Source: JABMRW01 sp964396965 (GTDB lineage Bacteria > Chloroflexota > Dehalococcoidia > Dehalococcoidales > BS750m-G39). Taken from it: DNA of 64,000 nucleotides. This document shows positions 43,461-52,503 of the stretch, one piece after another (position 1 is the first letter of the stretch; each line of letters starts with the position of its first letter). The stretch is from the NCBI GenBank assembly GCA_964396965.1, contig CAYNGD010000006.1:1-64000 (forward strand), read 5' to 3'. The notes under the pieces were generated by a model that saw nothing but the letters and a program-made list of their open reading frames with translations, was not told where the DNA came from and made no database searches. A program made the position numbers and the translations under genes.

Positions 43461-44789
43461 ATGTTTGAAGTACTGACCGATAAGCTAAGCGCCGTCTTCC
43501 GCAAACTCAGCAGCCGGGGGCGCTTAAGCGAGAAGGATATAGACGAGGCCCTGCGCCAGGTGCGCCTGGCCTTATTAGAGGCCGATGTCAATTTTAAGGT
43601 GGTCAAGGAGTTCACCGCCCGGGTGAGGGAGCGCTCGCTGGGGGCACAGGTGCTGGAGAGCCTCACCCCCGCCCAGCAGATGGTCAAGGTCGTCAACGAG
43701 GAACTGGTGAGGATACTGGGGGAGGGGGAGAGCCGCCTGGAGGCATCGGCCCATCCGCCTTCGGTGATAATGCTGGCCGGCCTGCAGGGCTCGGGCAAGA
43801 CCACCACCGCCGCCAAGCTGGCCCTGAACCTGAAGCACTCTGGGCAGAAGCCGCTTCTGGTCGCCGCCGACAACCGCCGTCCCGCCGCCATCGAACAGTT
43901 GGTGACGCTGGGCGGGCAGCTCGATATTCCCGTCTATCACGAGACGGTGAAGTCAAAGAGTGTAGACGTCTGCGCCCACGCCCTGAAGAAGGCCAGGGAG
44001 CTTGGGGCCAGCTGGGCCATTGTTGACACCGCCGGGCGGATGCACATAGATGAAGAGCTGATGGCGGAGCTGGCCGGGGTCAAGAAAGGGCTTAACCCCA
44101 CCGAGGTGCTGCTGGTGGTGGACGCCATGACCGGCCAGGACGCGGTCAGGATGGCCGAGGAGTTTAATTCCCGGCTGGGCCTGACCGGGCTTATCCTGAC
44201 CAAGATGGACGGGGACGCCCGGGGCGGGGCCGCCCTTTCCATCAGGTGGGTGAGCGGGGTGCCGATCAAGTTTATCGGCATCGGCGAGAAGGTGGGCGAC
44301 TTCGAGCCTTTCTACCCCGACCGTCTGGCCTCGCGCATCCTGGGCATGGGCGATGTGCTGACCTTTATCGAGAAGGCGGAGAAGACCTTCGACCAGAAGC
44401 GGATGAAAGAGCTGGAGAAGAAGGTCAAGACCGCCAGCTTTACCCTGGAGGACTTTCTCGGCCAGCTCGGCGAGATACAGAAGATGGGACCGGTAGCCCA
44501 GCTGGTGGAGATGCTGCCGGGGGCTTCGCAGCTGGCCAGGAGGATGCCCGCCGGCATGGAGGAGAAGCAGCTTAAGAAGGTGGAGGCGATGATACGCTCG
44601 ATGACGCCGGAGGAGAGGCGGACCCCCAACATCATTGACGGCAGCCGGAGGCGGCGCATCGCCAAGGGGAGCGGGGTGATGACCCAGGATGTCAACCAGC
44701 TGTTGAACCAGTTTCGCCAGATGCAGAAGCTGATGAAGCTGGGGGTAAAGGGCAAGCTGCCCGGCAATCTAAAGGGGATTTTTGGGTAG
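43461..44789 (+). CDS. ffh: Signal recognition particle protein Ffh (SRP54)
   Basis: Binds 4.5S/SRP RNA and signal peptides and targets ribosomes to the membrane with FtsY. The N/G domain has GLQGSGKTTTAAKLA, the DNRRPAAIEQL (G2-like) block, DTAGRMHIDEELM, TKMDGDARGGAALS and the closing GIGEKVGDFEPF. The methionine-rich M domain follows from about residue 300, ending in the RNA-binding segment GSRRRRIAKGSG and the Met/Gln-rich helix. At 442 aa length is normal. The start lies next to the -10 element, so the mRNA is probably leaderless. Confidence 0.96.
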   Translation: MFEVLTDKLSAVFRKLSSRGRLSEKDIDEALRQVRLALLEADVNFKVVKEFTARVRERSLGAQVLESLTPAQQMVKVVNEELVRILGEGESRLEASAHPPSVIMLAGLQGSGKTTTAAKLALNLKHSGQKPLLVAADNRRPAAIEQLVTLGGQLDIPVYHETVKSKSVDVCAHALKKARELGASWAIVDTAGRMHIDEELMAELAGVKKGLNPTEVLLVVDAMTGQDAVRMAEEFNSRLGLTGLILTKMDGDARGGAALSIRWVSGVPIKFIGIGEKVGDFEPFYPDRLASRILGMGDVLTFIEKAEKTFDQKRMKELEKKVKTASFTLEDFLGQLGEIQKMGPVAQLVEMLPGASQLARRMPAGMEEKQLKKVEAMIRSMTPEERRTPNIIDGSRRRRIAKGSGVMTQDVNQLLNQFRQMQKLMKLGVKGKLPGNLKGIFG

Positions 44790-44837
44790 TCCACAGTCGC
44801 CTTACCCGTTAATGGCTTGATACGAGGAGGATTGACC

Positions 44838-45176
44838 ATGGCAACCAAAGTGTTTGTACTGCTGAGCACCGGAGACCGGGAAGTGGCTTTGGAGGTTGGG
44901 CTGGTATACCCGCTCAATGCGGCCAGGCAGAAGTGGATGGATGAGGTCAAACTCATTATTTTTGGCCCCTCGGAGAAGCTCGCCGCCTATGATATGGAGG
45001 TTCAGGCGATGCTTAAAGATTTGCAGGGGGCTGGTGTTGAAGTTATCGCCTGCAAATGGTGCGCCGATAGAATGAAGATAACCGATTTGATTGAGAAAGC
45101 CGGAATAGAGGTTGTCTACGTCGGCCCGATAATCTCTCAGCTGTTAAAGAATGGTTGGGCCTCCTTGACATTCTGA
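44838..45176 (+). CDS. DsrE/DsrF-like family protein
   Basis: The 112-aa protein has the alternating beta/alpha pattern of the DsrE fold (TKVFVLLSTGD, VKLIIFGPSEK, GVEVIACKWCAD, VVYVGPI). Related members carry sulfur on a conserved Cys; here the two cysteines in ACKWCAD are candidates, but the function is not known. I choose ATG 44838, which has GAGGAGG just upstream, over an in-frame ATG at 44817. It follows ffh by 48 bp and is convergent with rpoD. Confidence 0.72.
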   Translation: MATKVFVLLSTGDREVALEVGLVYPLNAARQKWMDEVKLIIFGPSEKLAAYDMEVQAMLKDLQGAGVEVIACKWCADRMKITDLIEKAGIEVVYVGPIISQLLKNGWASLTF

Positions 45177-45201
45177 GGTAATGCTTAATGTGTGGTGAAG
45201 G

Positions 45202-46713
45202 TTATTCCAGATAGTCTTTCAGGCGGCGGCTGCGGCTGGGGTGGCGCAGCTTGCGCAGGGCCTTGGCCTCAATCTGGCGTATCCTCTCCCGGGTGACGTT
45301 GAACTCCTTGCCTACTTCCTCTAGAGTGCGGCTCCTGCCGTCCTCAAGGCCGAAGCGTAGCTGGAGCACCCTCTGTTCGCGGGGGCTGAGGCTGGAGAGA
45401 ACCGAGTCTATCTGCTCTTTGAGAAGCTGCCGGGAGGCGGCATCGGCGGGGGGCAGGGCGTTGCGGTCCTCGATAAAGTCCCCCAGGTGGCTGTCCTCCT
45501 CCTCGCCCATGGGCGATTCCAGAGAAACCGGCAGCTGTGAGACCTTGACTATCTCCCCCACTTTTTCCGGAGGCATCTCCATCTCCTTGCCGATTTCCTT
45601 GGCGGTAGGCTCCCGGCCGTACTCCTGGGCCAGACGGCGGCTCACCCGCAGCAGCTTGTTGATGGTCTCCACCATATGCACCGGGATGCGGATGGTCCGC
45701 GCCTGGTCGGCGATGGAGCGGGTGATGGCCTGGCGGATCCACCAGGTGGCGTAGGTGCTGAACTTATAGCCCTTGCGGTAGTCGAATTTTTCCACCGCCC
45801 GGATGAGGCCGATGTTGCCCTCTTGGATGAGGTCGAGCAGGGACATACCCCGCCCGATATGCTTCTTGGCCACGCTGACCACCAGGCGCAGGTTGGCCTC
45901 GATGAGGTGGCTTTCTGCCCTCTCCGCATCGAGCTCGATATTGTGCAGGTAAGCCTGGAGCTGTGTCTCGTAGGCCTGAATGTCGCTGACGAAGCCGGGG
46001 TCGTTGACTAGGTTCTCTATGCCCGCCGCCGAGACCTTCTCCCCGATGGCATCGAGTATCTCCTGCGGCAGCAGGTTGATATTGAGCGAAAGCTCGGTGA
46101 GAAAGAGCTCGGTCTCGGTGATTGATTTCTGGGAGTGGTGGGCCATCGCCAGGATGAGGTTGGGGCTTATTTCGCTGTCAATGCTTTCCCGCAGTTTATT
46201 GTTATAGATTTTCTCCAGGAAGCTGGCCTCAGTTGGCAGCTCCAGGTGCTGGTGGATTAGGTTGATGATTGGGGCGGCCTGGGCCAGCTCGTGGAGTATG
46301 GCCAGTATTATCTCGGTGGCGGTCGGCTCTGAGCCGTATTTTTCCCGGTAGTCCTGTTTGACCTGTTTTATGCGCCGCCCCTCCTCCATCTTTCGGGCCA
46401 GCTCCTTTTCCTCTTCGGCGGTGAGCAGGGAGACCCGCCCGATTTCGTGGAGGTACATCCGCACCGGGTCATCGACCACCTCCGGCTCCCCCATCTGTTC
46501 CAGCGGTAACTCCAGCTCCAGGTCTGACGACTCGGGCTTTTCAATCTCGAGGTGCCTTATCTCGCGCCAGGGGGCGTCTTCGTTGCCGTTATCTCCGTTT
46601 TCCTCGTCCTCGGATTCGGCGAAGGAGCTCAATTCGGCTGGCTCTTCGACATCTGCGTCCAGCCGCTCGTCTTCGGTCTTTTCTTCCTCGTCCCTGTCAT
46701 CTTTTTTGGCCAT
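45202..46713 (-). CDS. rpoD: Primary RNA polymerase sigma factor (sigma-70/RpoD)
   Basis: The 503-aa protein starts with a highly acidic region (residues 1-70). Region 1.2 follows as DDPVRMYLHEIGRVSLLTAEEEKELARKME, with a nonconserved stretch in between, then region 2 (EANLRLVVSVAKKHIGRGMSLLDLIQEGNIGL, KFSTYATWWIRQAI), region 3 and the region 4 helix-turn-helix (RTLEEVGKEFNVTRERIRQIEAKALRKL). Complete region 2.4 and 4.2 are consistent with the consensus -35/-10 promoters seen across this window. Its start overlaps the dnaG stop by 17 bp. Confidence 0.96.
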   Translation of the reverse strand: MAKKDDRDEEEKTEDERLDADVEEPAELSSFAESEDEENGDNGNEDAPWREIRHLEIEKPESSDLELELPLEQMGEPEVVDDPVRMYLHEIGRVSLLTAEEEKELARKMEEGRRIKQVKQDYREKYGSEPTATEIILAILHELAQAAPIINLIHQHLELPTEASFLEKIYNNKLRESIDSEISPNLILAMAHHSQKSITETELFLTELSLNINLLPQEILDAIGEKVSAAGIENLVNDPGFVSDIQAYETQLQAYLHNIELDAERAESHLIEANLRLVVSVAKKHIGRGMSLLDLIQEGNIGLIRAVEKFDYRKGYKFSTYATWWIRQAITRSIADQARTIRIPVHMVETINKLLRVSRRLAQEYGREPTAKEIGKEMEMPPEKVGEIVKVSQLPVSLESPMGEEEDSHLGDFIEDRNALPPADAASRQLLKEQIDSVLSSLSPREQRVLQLRFGLEDGRSRTLEEVGKEFNVTRERIRQIEAKALRKLRHPSRSRRLKDYLE

Positions 46714-48484
46714 TGTCTCTTCCTCTTTGTGCTGACCGCCGCTGGCTTTTCTGGGCCAGGACCTCGCCCAGCTGGCTGTTGACCTCGGTCCCCAGTTCCC
46801 TCAGCTTGGCCAGCTCGGCGGTAGTACCTCCTGACTGGGCCTCCAGGGCTAACACCGCTTCCTGTTTGTTTTTCAAGTTCCGCAGGAACTTTTCCCTTAA
46901 GTCCAGGGCGCACTGGGCGTATTTCTGCTCTAGATTGTTGCTCAGGAGCTGTCTGGTGAGCAGGGAGTCAAGGTGCTCGTGGATGGCCGGCTCTAGCCTG
47001 TCTTTTATCTCTTCTATTTTATCACTCTGCCGCCAGGCGATAAAGATTTCCCGGTTTTCGCTGTTTTCAAAATACTCTGGCTTCAGCCCTTCCTCCCGGC
47101 GCTTTAGCACCGGGTGCTGGAGTAGTAATGCCAGGCAGTACTCCTCTTTGGGGCTGGACAGGGTCGGGCGCACCGGTGCCGCCTCCGGCGCTCTGGCCTG
47201 GCCTCTGACCTGACTGGACTTGAGCCTGACCAGATCGGCTTCCAGCTCCCTTTCGGTTACCCTGAGCAGGCCGGCCAGCTTTTGTAAATAGTGGGCCTTG
47301 CGCACGTTGTCCCTTATCTCGGCGATGATGGGCAGCAGCCTGTCCCGGGCGGAGGTCTTGCCCCTGGCGGTGTTTAGGTCAAGCCCGGCGGTGGCCATAT
47401 TAAAGGTGTAGTCAACGATGGGCACCGCCTTTTCCACCAGCCCCTGCCAGTTCTTCTTGTCCTTTTTGATAACGTCGTCGGGGTCTTGGCCCTCCGGCAT
47501 GATGGTGACCCTGACCTCGGCATCGAGGGTGTTCTCGTAGCCCACCGCCCTCAGGGTGGCCTCCTCGCCGGCGGCGTCGGCGTCCAGGGCCAGAATCAGG
47601 TTGCGGGTGAGCCTCTTTAATATATTGACCTGCCTTTCGGTGACCGCCGTGCCCATCGAGGCGACCACGTTGCTGAAGCCGTTCTGGTGGGCGGTGATGA
47701 CGTCCATGTAGCCCTCGACGATGATGGCCGCATCCTTCTCCCTGATGGCATCCCTGGCCAGGTTGATCCCGTAGAGGGTGCCGCTCTTATCGAAGAGGGG
47801 GGTCTGTGGTGAGTTGATGTATTTGGGCAGCGAGTCATCCAGCACCCGCCCGCCGAAGCCGGTGACGCGCCCCCGCACGTCAAAGATGGGGAACATCAGC
47901 TTGTTGCGGAAGCGGTCGTGGGATTGTTTGCCTTCGGCCTCTATTATCAGGCCGGCGCTGAGCATCTCCTTTTCGGTATAGTCTCTCTCTAAAAGGTATT
48001 TTTTGAGAGCATCCCAGCTGTTGGCGCTGTAGCCCAGCTGGAACGCTTTTACCGTATCTTCGGTGAAGCCTCTTTTGGCGATATAGTCCTGCGCCTTCTG
48101 TCCCGCCGCTGAGTTAAGCAGCAGGTTGTGGAAGTACTGCGCCGCCGCCTGGTTTACATCGTAAAGCCGTTGCCTCTCCCCGCTCTCCGCCCCCGGCTCG
48201 AACCTTGACGGGATAACCACCCCCGCCTTCTGGGCGAGCTGCCTCAGGGCCTCGCCGAAGTCTATGTTCTGCTTTTTCATGACGAAGGAGAAGACATCGC
48301 CGCCGTTGTTGCAGCCGAAGCAGTGCCAGCTCTGCTGCTCCGGGTAGACATAGAAGGAGGGGTGCTTCTCGCCGTGGAAGGGGCAGAGGCCTTTAAAGGT
48401 TTTTCCGGCCTTGGTCAGCTTGATGTCCCGGCCAATGACCTCGACGATGTCTATCCTCTGCTTTACCTCGTCAACAGCGCCCAT
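46697..48484 (-). CDS. dnaG: DNA primase
   Basis: Synthesises RNA primers for replication. The 595-aa protein has the N-terminal zinc finger CPFHGEKHPSFYVYPEQQ ... CFGC, the RNA-polymerase core with the RNKLMFPIFDVRGRVTGFGGR block, the TOPRIM acidic residues IIVEGYMDV and LALDADAAG, and a helical C-terminal domain for DnaB contact. The chosen ATG at 48484 lies only 8 bp after a TATAAT box with no ribosome site, so a leaderless mRNA is likely. The dgt-dnaG-rpoD order is common in bacteria; here a palindromic repeat separates dgt from dnaG. Confidence 0.95.
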   Translation of the reverse strand: MGAVDEVKQRIDIVEVIGRDIKLTKAGKTFKGLCPFHGEKHPSFYVYPEQQSWHCFGCNNGGDVFSFVMKKQNIDFGEALRQLAQKAGVVIPSRFEPGAESGERQRLYDVNQAAAQYFHNLLLNSAAGQKAQDYIAKRGFTEDTVKAFQLGYSANSWDALKKYLLERDYTEKEMLSAGLIIEAEGKQSHDRFRNKLMFPIFDVRGRVTGFGGRVLDDSLPKYINSPQTPLFDKSGTLYGINLARDAIREKDAAIIVEGYMDVITAHQNGFSNVVASMGTAVTERQVNILKRLTRNLILALDADAAGEEATLRAVGYENTLDAEVRVTIMPEGQDPDDVIKKDKKNWQGLVEKAVPIVDYTFNMATAGLDLNTARGKTSARDRLLPIIAEIRDNVRKAHYLQKLAGLLRVTERELEADLVRLKSSQVRGQARAPEAAPVRPTLSSPKEEYCLALLLQHPVLKRREEGLKPEYFENSENREIFIAWRQSDKIEEIKDRLEPAIHEHLDSLLTRQLLSNNLEQKYAQCALDLREKFLRNLKNKQEAVLALEAQSGGTTAELAKLRELGTEVNSQLGEVLAQKSQRRSAQRGRDNGQKR

Positions 48485-48492
48485 ATCTATAT

Positions 48493-48498
48493 ATTATA
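48493..48498 (-). promoter_or_regulatory. -10 element next to the dnaG start
   Basis: TATAAT on the minus strand (48498-48493), with eight bases between it and the ATG. No good -35 is visible; an upstream TGG lies just before TATA. It suggests a leaderless transcript. Confidence 0.5.
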
Positions 48499-48525
48499 TA
48501 CCATTTTTACCGTCGTTTTGCTTCT

Positions 48526-48712
48526 AACCCCGCCCCATTTTTAAACCAGTGTTCTTTTTCCCATACCCACCCGCCCTCAGAGGTTTCACCCTTTTAGACT
48601 CTTTTTCCCCTCCGCTCGAAAGGGGCTGACCTCTTTCACTCTTGGGGGGAGTAACCCTTTCCTTATAAGGGCGGCAGGGCGGGAATAGATAAATCTAGCG
48701 GGGTGGGGGAAA
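48526..48712 (-). repeat. Palindromic intergenic repeat, copy 1 (inverted relative to the others)
   Basis: One of four related 140-205-bp elements (others near 52.3, 57.6 and 62.7 kb). Its left end, AACCCCGCCCCATTT through CCCATACCCACCCGCCC, is the reverse complement of the right end of the copy at 62.7 kb. Its right end is AAGGGCGGCAGGGCGGGAA. It occupies the gap between dnaG and dgt. Its right edge encodes the last five codons of dgt (the PPPR tail) and its stop. Confidence 0.6.
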
Positions 48713-49825
48713 CTCGTAGTCGCCGAAGAGTGGGAGACTCCTGGCCTGGGGTGGTTTCTTGGCCTTTGGCTTTCTAATGGGCGGCGGTTGCGGCTTGGGG
48801 GTGGGGAAGATCTCCTCAACCATTCTTATGGCGTACTGGTCGGTCATTCCGGCGATGTAGTCCACCACCCTCCGCTCCAGCTCGTCGCTGTAGAAGCGGT
48901 ACTCCGCCGGCATTTTATCGGCATTCTCCTTGAAGTATTTATACAGGGTGCGGATTATCTCTCTGGCCTTCTCCGACTCCTCCTGGGCCGAGCGCACGTT
49001 ATAGACCCGCTTGAAGAGGAAGTCGCGCAGGGCATCGGTCGCTGCCAGGACCTCCGGGCTCATGGTTATGGAAGGCCTTTCCCTGGTGTCCGTCATCGAG
49101 GGATAGCAGCGTTCGATGATGTCACAGACCATGGTGTTGATGCGCAGGGAGCGGGTGTTGCCCAGGACGGTGATGGCGGCCAGGGGCAGCTCGCCCTCGG
49201 AGAGCATGCCCGCCCTGATGGCATCGTCAATATCGTGGTTGATGTAGGCGATTGAGTCCGAAATCCTGACCACCTCGCCCTCCAGTGTTCCGGCCTCCCC
49301 GCCCCTGATGCTCTCCCTCTCCTTGGAGTGGTGTAAAATGCCGTCCCTCACCTCCCAGGTGAGGTTGAGCCCATGGCCGTCGTTCTCCAGCAGGTCCACC
49401 ACCCGCAGGCTCTGCTCGTTGTGCTTAAAGCCCTTGCGGTAGAGTTCGTTTAAGACATCCTCGCCGACATGGCCGAAGGGGGTGTGCCCCAGGTCGTGCC
49501 CCAGGGCGATGGCCTCGGTCAGGTCTTCGTTCAGATTAAGCGCCCTTGAGATGGTGCGGGCTATCTGGGAAACCTCCAGGGTGTGGGTAAGCCGGGTGAC
49601 GTAGTGGTCGCCCAGGGGGGCGATAAAGACCTGCGTCTTGTGCTTTAAGCGGCGGAAGGCCTTGCTGTGGATGATGCGGTCACGGTCGCGCTGGAAGGCG
49701 GTGCGCACCGGGCAGGGCTCCTCTGGTCTGGCTCTACCCCGGGAGTACCTGCTCTTGGCGGCGTGCGGGGAGAGGCTTTCTTCCCTTTCTTCGGCGAGCT
49801 GTCGGATATTAAGCCGGCCAATCAT
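48695..49825 (-). CDS. dgt: dGTPase-like HD-domain deoxynucleoside triphosphate triphosphohydrolase
   Basis: Hydrolyses dNTPs to nucleoside and tripolyphosphate. The HD site is LTHTLEVSQIARTI ... ALGHDLGHTPFGHVGEDVL, the phosphohydrolase PVRTAFQRDRDRIIHSKAFRRL block precedes it, and the helical C-terminal region follows. The frame opens 30 codons earlier, but I choose ATG 49825 (MIGRLNIRQ), which gives an ATGA overlap with ppsA upstream. The C-terminal proline-rich tail (FPPPR) is encoded by the end of an intergenic repeat, so it may have been replaced recently. Confidence 0.92.
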   Translation of the reverse strand: MIGRLNIRQLAEEREESLSPHAAKSRYSRGRARPEEPCPVRTAFQRDRDRIIHSKAFRRLKHKTQVFIAPLGDHYVTRLTHTLEVSQIARTISRALNLNEDLTEAIALGHDLGHTPFGHVGEDVLNELYRKGFKHNEQSLRVVDLLENDGHGLNLTWEVRDGILHHSKERESIRGGEAGTLEGEVVRISDSIAYINHDIDDAIRAGMLSEGELPLAAITVLGNTRSLRINTMVCDIIERCYPSMTDTRERPSITMSPEVLAATDALRDFLFKRVYNVRSAQEESEKAREIIRTLYKYFKENADKMPAEYRFYSDELERRVVDYIAGMTDQYAIRMVEEIFPTPKPQPPPIRKPKAKKPPQARSLPLFGDYEFPPPR

Positions 49826-52080
49826 TTTTCTTTTAGCTTGGCTTCTGCCTTGGCGATTATCTCTCTGGTGGTGCCAATCATATCCGGGCTTATCGAGACC
49901 GAGGTGATGCCCCACTTTACCAGCTTTTCGGTGAGCTCGGGATATACCGAGGGCGCCTGCCCGCAGATAGACGAGGTGACCCCCATCTTCCTGGTTATCT
50001 TGACCACCCTCTCCAGGGCGACCATCACCGCTTCGTCACGCTCATCGAAGGTCCCGGCCAGCTTTTCGCTGTCCCGGTCAATGCCCAGGATAAGCTGGGT
50101 CAGGTCATTGGAGCCGATGGAGATACCGTCGATGCCTACCTCTAAAAACTTCTCCAGAATCAAAACGTTGGAGGGCACCTCGACCATCATCCACAGCTTG
50201 AAGTCCTCGGAGCGCACCAGCCCCTCGGCCTCCATTATTTTCTTGGTCCCGATAAGCTCGTTGACCGTCCTGACGAAGGGAATCATCACCCAAAGGTTCT
50301 TGTGCTCTTTTCTGACCCTCTTGATGGCCTCCAGCTCCAGTTTGAACACCTCGATGTCGGTGATATAGCGCGAGGCCCCCCGGTAGCCAATCATGGGGTT
50401 TTCCTCTACCGGCTCGTAGTCCTGGCCGCCGGTGAGCTCCCGGTATTCGTTGGTCTTGAAATCGTTGGTGCGATAGACCACGGGGCGGGGGTCGAAGGCC
50501 TGGGCGAAGAGGTTGATGCCGTGGTAGAGCTTTTCCACGAATTCCTCTTCACGATGGTGCTTGATCATGTACTGGGGGTGTTCACCAATCTGGGCCACGA
50601 TGAACTCGGCCCTGAGAAGGCCCACCCCGTCCACGTTGTGGGCGGCTACCTTTTCCGCCAGCTCGGGCTGGGCCAGGTTTACGTAAACCCTGGTCTTGGT
50701 CCTGACCGCTTCCCGGAGCATATCGGATACGGCGGTGGTCTTTATCCTCCTTGTCACCTTGCCTTCGTAGACCTTGCCGTGCGAACCGTCCACGGTGACT
50801 ACCTGCCCGTTATTAAGGGTGGTGGTGGCGCGCTCGGTGCCGACCACGCAGGGGATGCCCAGCTCCCGGCTGACGATGGCGGCGTGGGCGGTCCGGCCGC
50901 CCCGGTCGGTGACGATGGCCACCGCCCGCTTCATCGCCGGGACGAAATCCGGGGTGGTCATCTCCGCCACCAGTATATCGCCATCGTGCACCTTGTCTAT
51001 CTGGGAGATATCTTTCATTATCTTGGCCGGGCCGGAGGCAATGCCCGGGCTGGCCTTATCGCCGGTGAGCAGTACCGGGGCTTTAATCTCCTCCTCTTCT
51101 TCGGTGGGCTTCTTGATGGTGGTTACCGGCCGGGTCTGGACGATATAGATTTTGTCGTCTTCCTTGGCCCACTCGATGTCCTGGGGGAACTTGTACCACG
51201 CCTCGAGCTTTTTGCCCAGCTTGGCTATCTGGACTATTTCCTCATCGGTTACTTTTTGTTTCCCCTGCTCCGCCTCTGGGATTTCCTGCCAGATATTGGT
51301 CTCTTCGCTGGTAGCTTTGGGGTTCCTGACCAGCCGCTGCTCCTGCCGGGCCAGCTTCTTGCTGACTATCTTGGCCTCTTTTTTATCGACGATGTAAAGG
51401 TCAGGGGTTACCTCCCCGGAGACGATAGCCTCGCCCAGGCCGTAGACCGCCTCGATGATGATGTGTTCGGGGTCGCTGGTGACCGGCTCTATGGTGAACA
51501 TCACCCCGGAGGCCCGGGACTGGACCATTTTTTCCACCGGCACGGCGATGCCCACCTTGAAGTGGTCGAAGCCCTGCTGGTGGCGGTAGAAGATGGCCCT
51601 CGGTTCAAAGAGAGAGGCCCAGCAGCCCAGGACGGCGGCGATCACCTCCCTCTTCCCCTCAATGTTGAGGAAGGTGCGCTGCTGGCCGGCGAAAGAGGCC
51701 TCGGGCAAATCTTCGGCGGTGGCCGAGGAGCGCACCGCCACCAGCCCGCCGCCCATCTCGGTGTAGGCCTGGCTGATTGCCCGGGCTGTTCCCGCGGGCA
51801 TGGGGGTGTCGCTGATTAGCTGTTTGATCTGGCCGGCAATCTGGTGGAGCTGGTTGCTGTTGTCCGGGTTTAGCGACTTCAGCAGCCTGCCGATTTTGTC
51901 GTTGAGGCCTGTTTTGTCCAGAAAGTCAAAATAGGCTTCGGCGGTGACGATAAATCCGGGCGGGACCGGTATCTTGGCCCTGGTCATCTCGCCGAGGTTG
52001 GCTCCCTTGCCGCCGGCGGTGGCTACATCATTTTTGGTAACCTCGTTGAACCAGACAACAAGCTTCAGGGCTGGGCTCAT
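49822..52080 (-). CDS. ppsA: Phosphoenolpyruvate synthase
   Basis: Makes PEP from pyruvate and ATP. The 752-aa protein starts with the ATP-grasp domain (AGGKGANLGEM, AVRSSATAEDLPEASFAGQ), has the swivelling domain with catalytic His in GGRTAHAAIVSRELG, and the PEP/pyruvate TIM barrel with GVGLLRAEF, SIGSNDLTQLILGIDRDS and ICGQAPS. The size fits PpsA (about 790 aa) more than pyruvate phosphate dikinase (about 880 aa). PEP is the substrate of AroF and AroA encoded earlier in the window. The 3' end overlaps dgt by four bases. Confidence 0.94.
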   Translation of the reverse strand: MSPALKLVVWFNEVTKNDVATAGGKGANLGEMTRAKIPVPPGFIVTAEAYFDFLDKTGLNDKIGRLLKSLNPDNSNQLHQIAGQIKQLISDTPMPAGTARAISQAYTEMGGGLVAVRSSATAEDLPEASFAGQQRTFLNIEGKREVIAAVLGCWASLFEPRAIFYRHQQGFDHFKVGIAVPVEKMVQSRASGVMFTIEPVTSDPEHIIIEAVYGLGEAIVSGEVTPDLYIVDKKEAKIVSKKLARQEQRLVRNPKATSEETNIWQEIPEAEQGKQKVTDEEIVQIAKLGKKLEAWYKFPQDIEWAKEDDKIYIVQTRPVTTIKKPTEEEEEIKAPVLLTGDKASPGIASGPAKIMKDISQIDKVHDGDILVAEMTTPDFVPAMKRAVAIVTDRGGRTAHAAIVSRELGIPCVVGTERATTTLNNGQVVTVDGSHGKVYEGKVTRRIKTTAVSDMLREAVRTKTRVYVNLAQPELAEKVAAHNVDGVGLLRAEFIVAQIGEHPQYMIKHHREEEFVEKLYHGINLFAQAFDPRPVVYRTNDFKTNEYRELTGGQDYEPVEENPMIGYRGASRYITDIEVFKLELEAIKRVRKEHKNLWVMIPFVRTVNELIGTKKIMEAEGLVRSEDFKLWMMVEVPSNVLILEKFLEVGIDGISIGSNDLTQLILGIDRDSEKLAGTFDERDEAVMVALERVVKITRKMGVTSSICGQAPSVYPELTEKLVKWGITSVSISPDMIGTTREIIAKAEAKLKEK

Positions 52081-52188
52081 GCTGCTCCTCCTTGTAGTTG
52101 TCTTTTAACCGGTGCCGGGGATAAGAACGGGGTCTTTTAATGTCTTGAATTAAGGACTAAAGGGCTTCTCCTTTGCCTTGATGGTTTA

Positions 52189-52216
52189 ATTATAACATTT
52201 AAATACCGCCAAGCAA
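52189..52216 (-). promoter_or_regulatory. Promoter of ppsA
   Basis: On the minus strand TTGCTT (52216-52211), 16-bp spacer and TATAAT (52194-52189) preceded by TGT (extended -10). It gives a leader of about 100 nt before the ATG at 52080. I see no other structure in this leader. Confidence 0.65.
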
Positions 52217-52243
52217 AAGCGGGGGATTCCCCGGTTTTTAAAG

Positions 52244-52375
52244 TACGTTTTGTTTCCCACTCTCCCACCCTTCGGAGGCATGGCCTCCAAATCCTTATTC
52301 TTGGGGTGGGGGAAAGGGCTTTAGCCCTTTTATATTAAGGGCGGCAGGTGGGAAAAGATATAAAAAGGGGTGGGG
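52244..52375 (+). repeat. Palindromic intergenic repeat, copy 2
   Basis: The left end is ACGTTTTGTTTCCCAC followed by TCTCCCACCCTTCGGAGG; the right end is AAGGGCGGCAGGTGGGAAAA then AAAAAGGGGTGGGG. Internal stems include GGAGGCATGGCCTCC and GGGCTTTAGCCC. It lies between the ppsA promoter and the DUF151 promoter, inside the 423-bp gap 52081-52503, which otherwise contains only the two promoters. Confidence 0.6.
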
Positions 52376-52439
52376 TAAGGAGATTGTAAATAGGCAAAAA
52401 ACGACGTTTGAAAAGCGAGGGAGGGTGACCTTTTCTTTA

Positions 52440-52468
52440 TTGACAGTGGGGGTGTTGTGGAGTAAAAT
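52440..52468 (+). promoter_or_regulatory. Promoter of the DUF151 gene
   Basis: TTGACA (52440-52445), 17-bp spacer, TAAAAT (52463-52468). The ribosome site GAGGAGG lies about 12 bp before the ATG at 52504. Confidence 0.8.
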
Positions 52469-52503
52469 TTATTTTGCTGGTGTGAAGCAGAGGAGGTAGT
52501 TCC

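Noticed and set aside
50302..51819. 505-codon frame opposite ppsA
   Set aside because: Long, but fully antisense to a conserved enzyme, with no motif and atypical composition.
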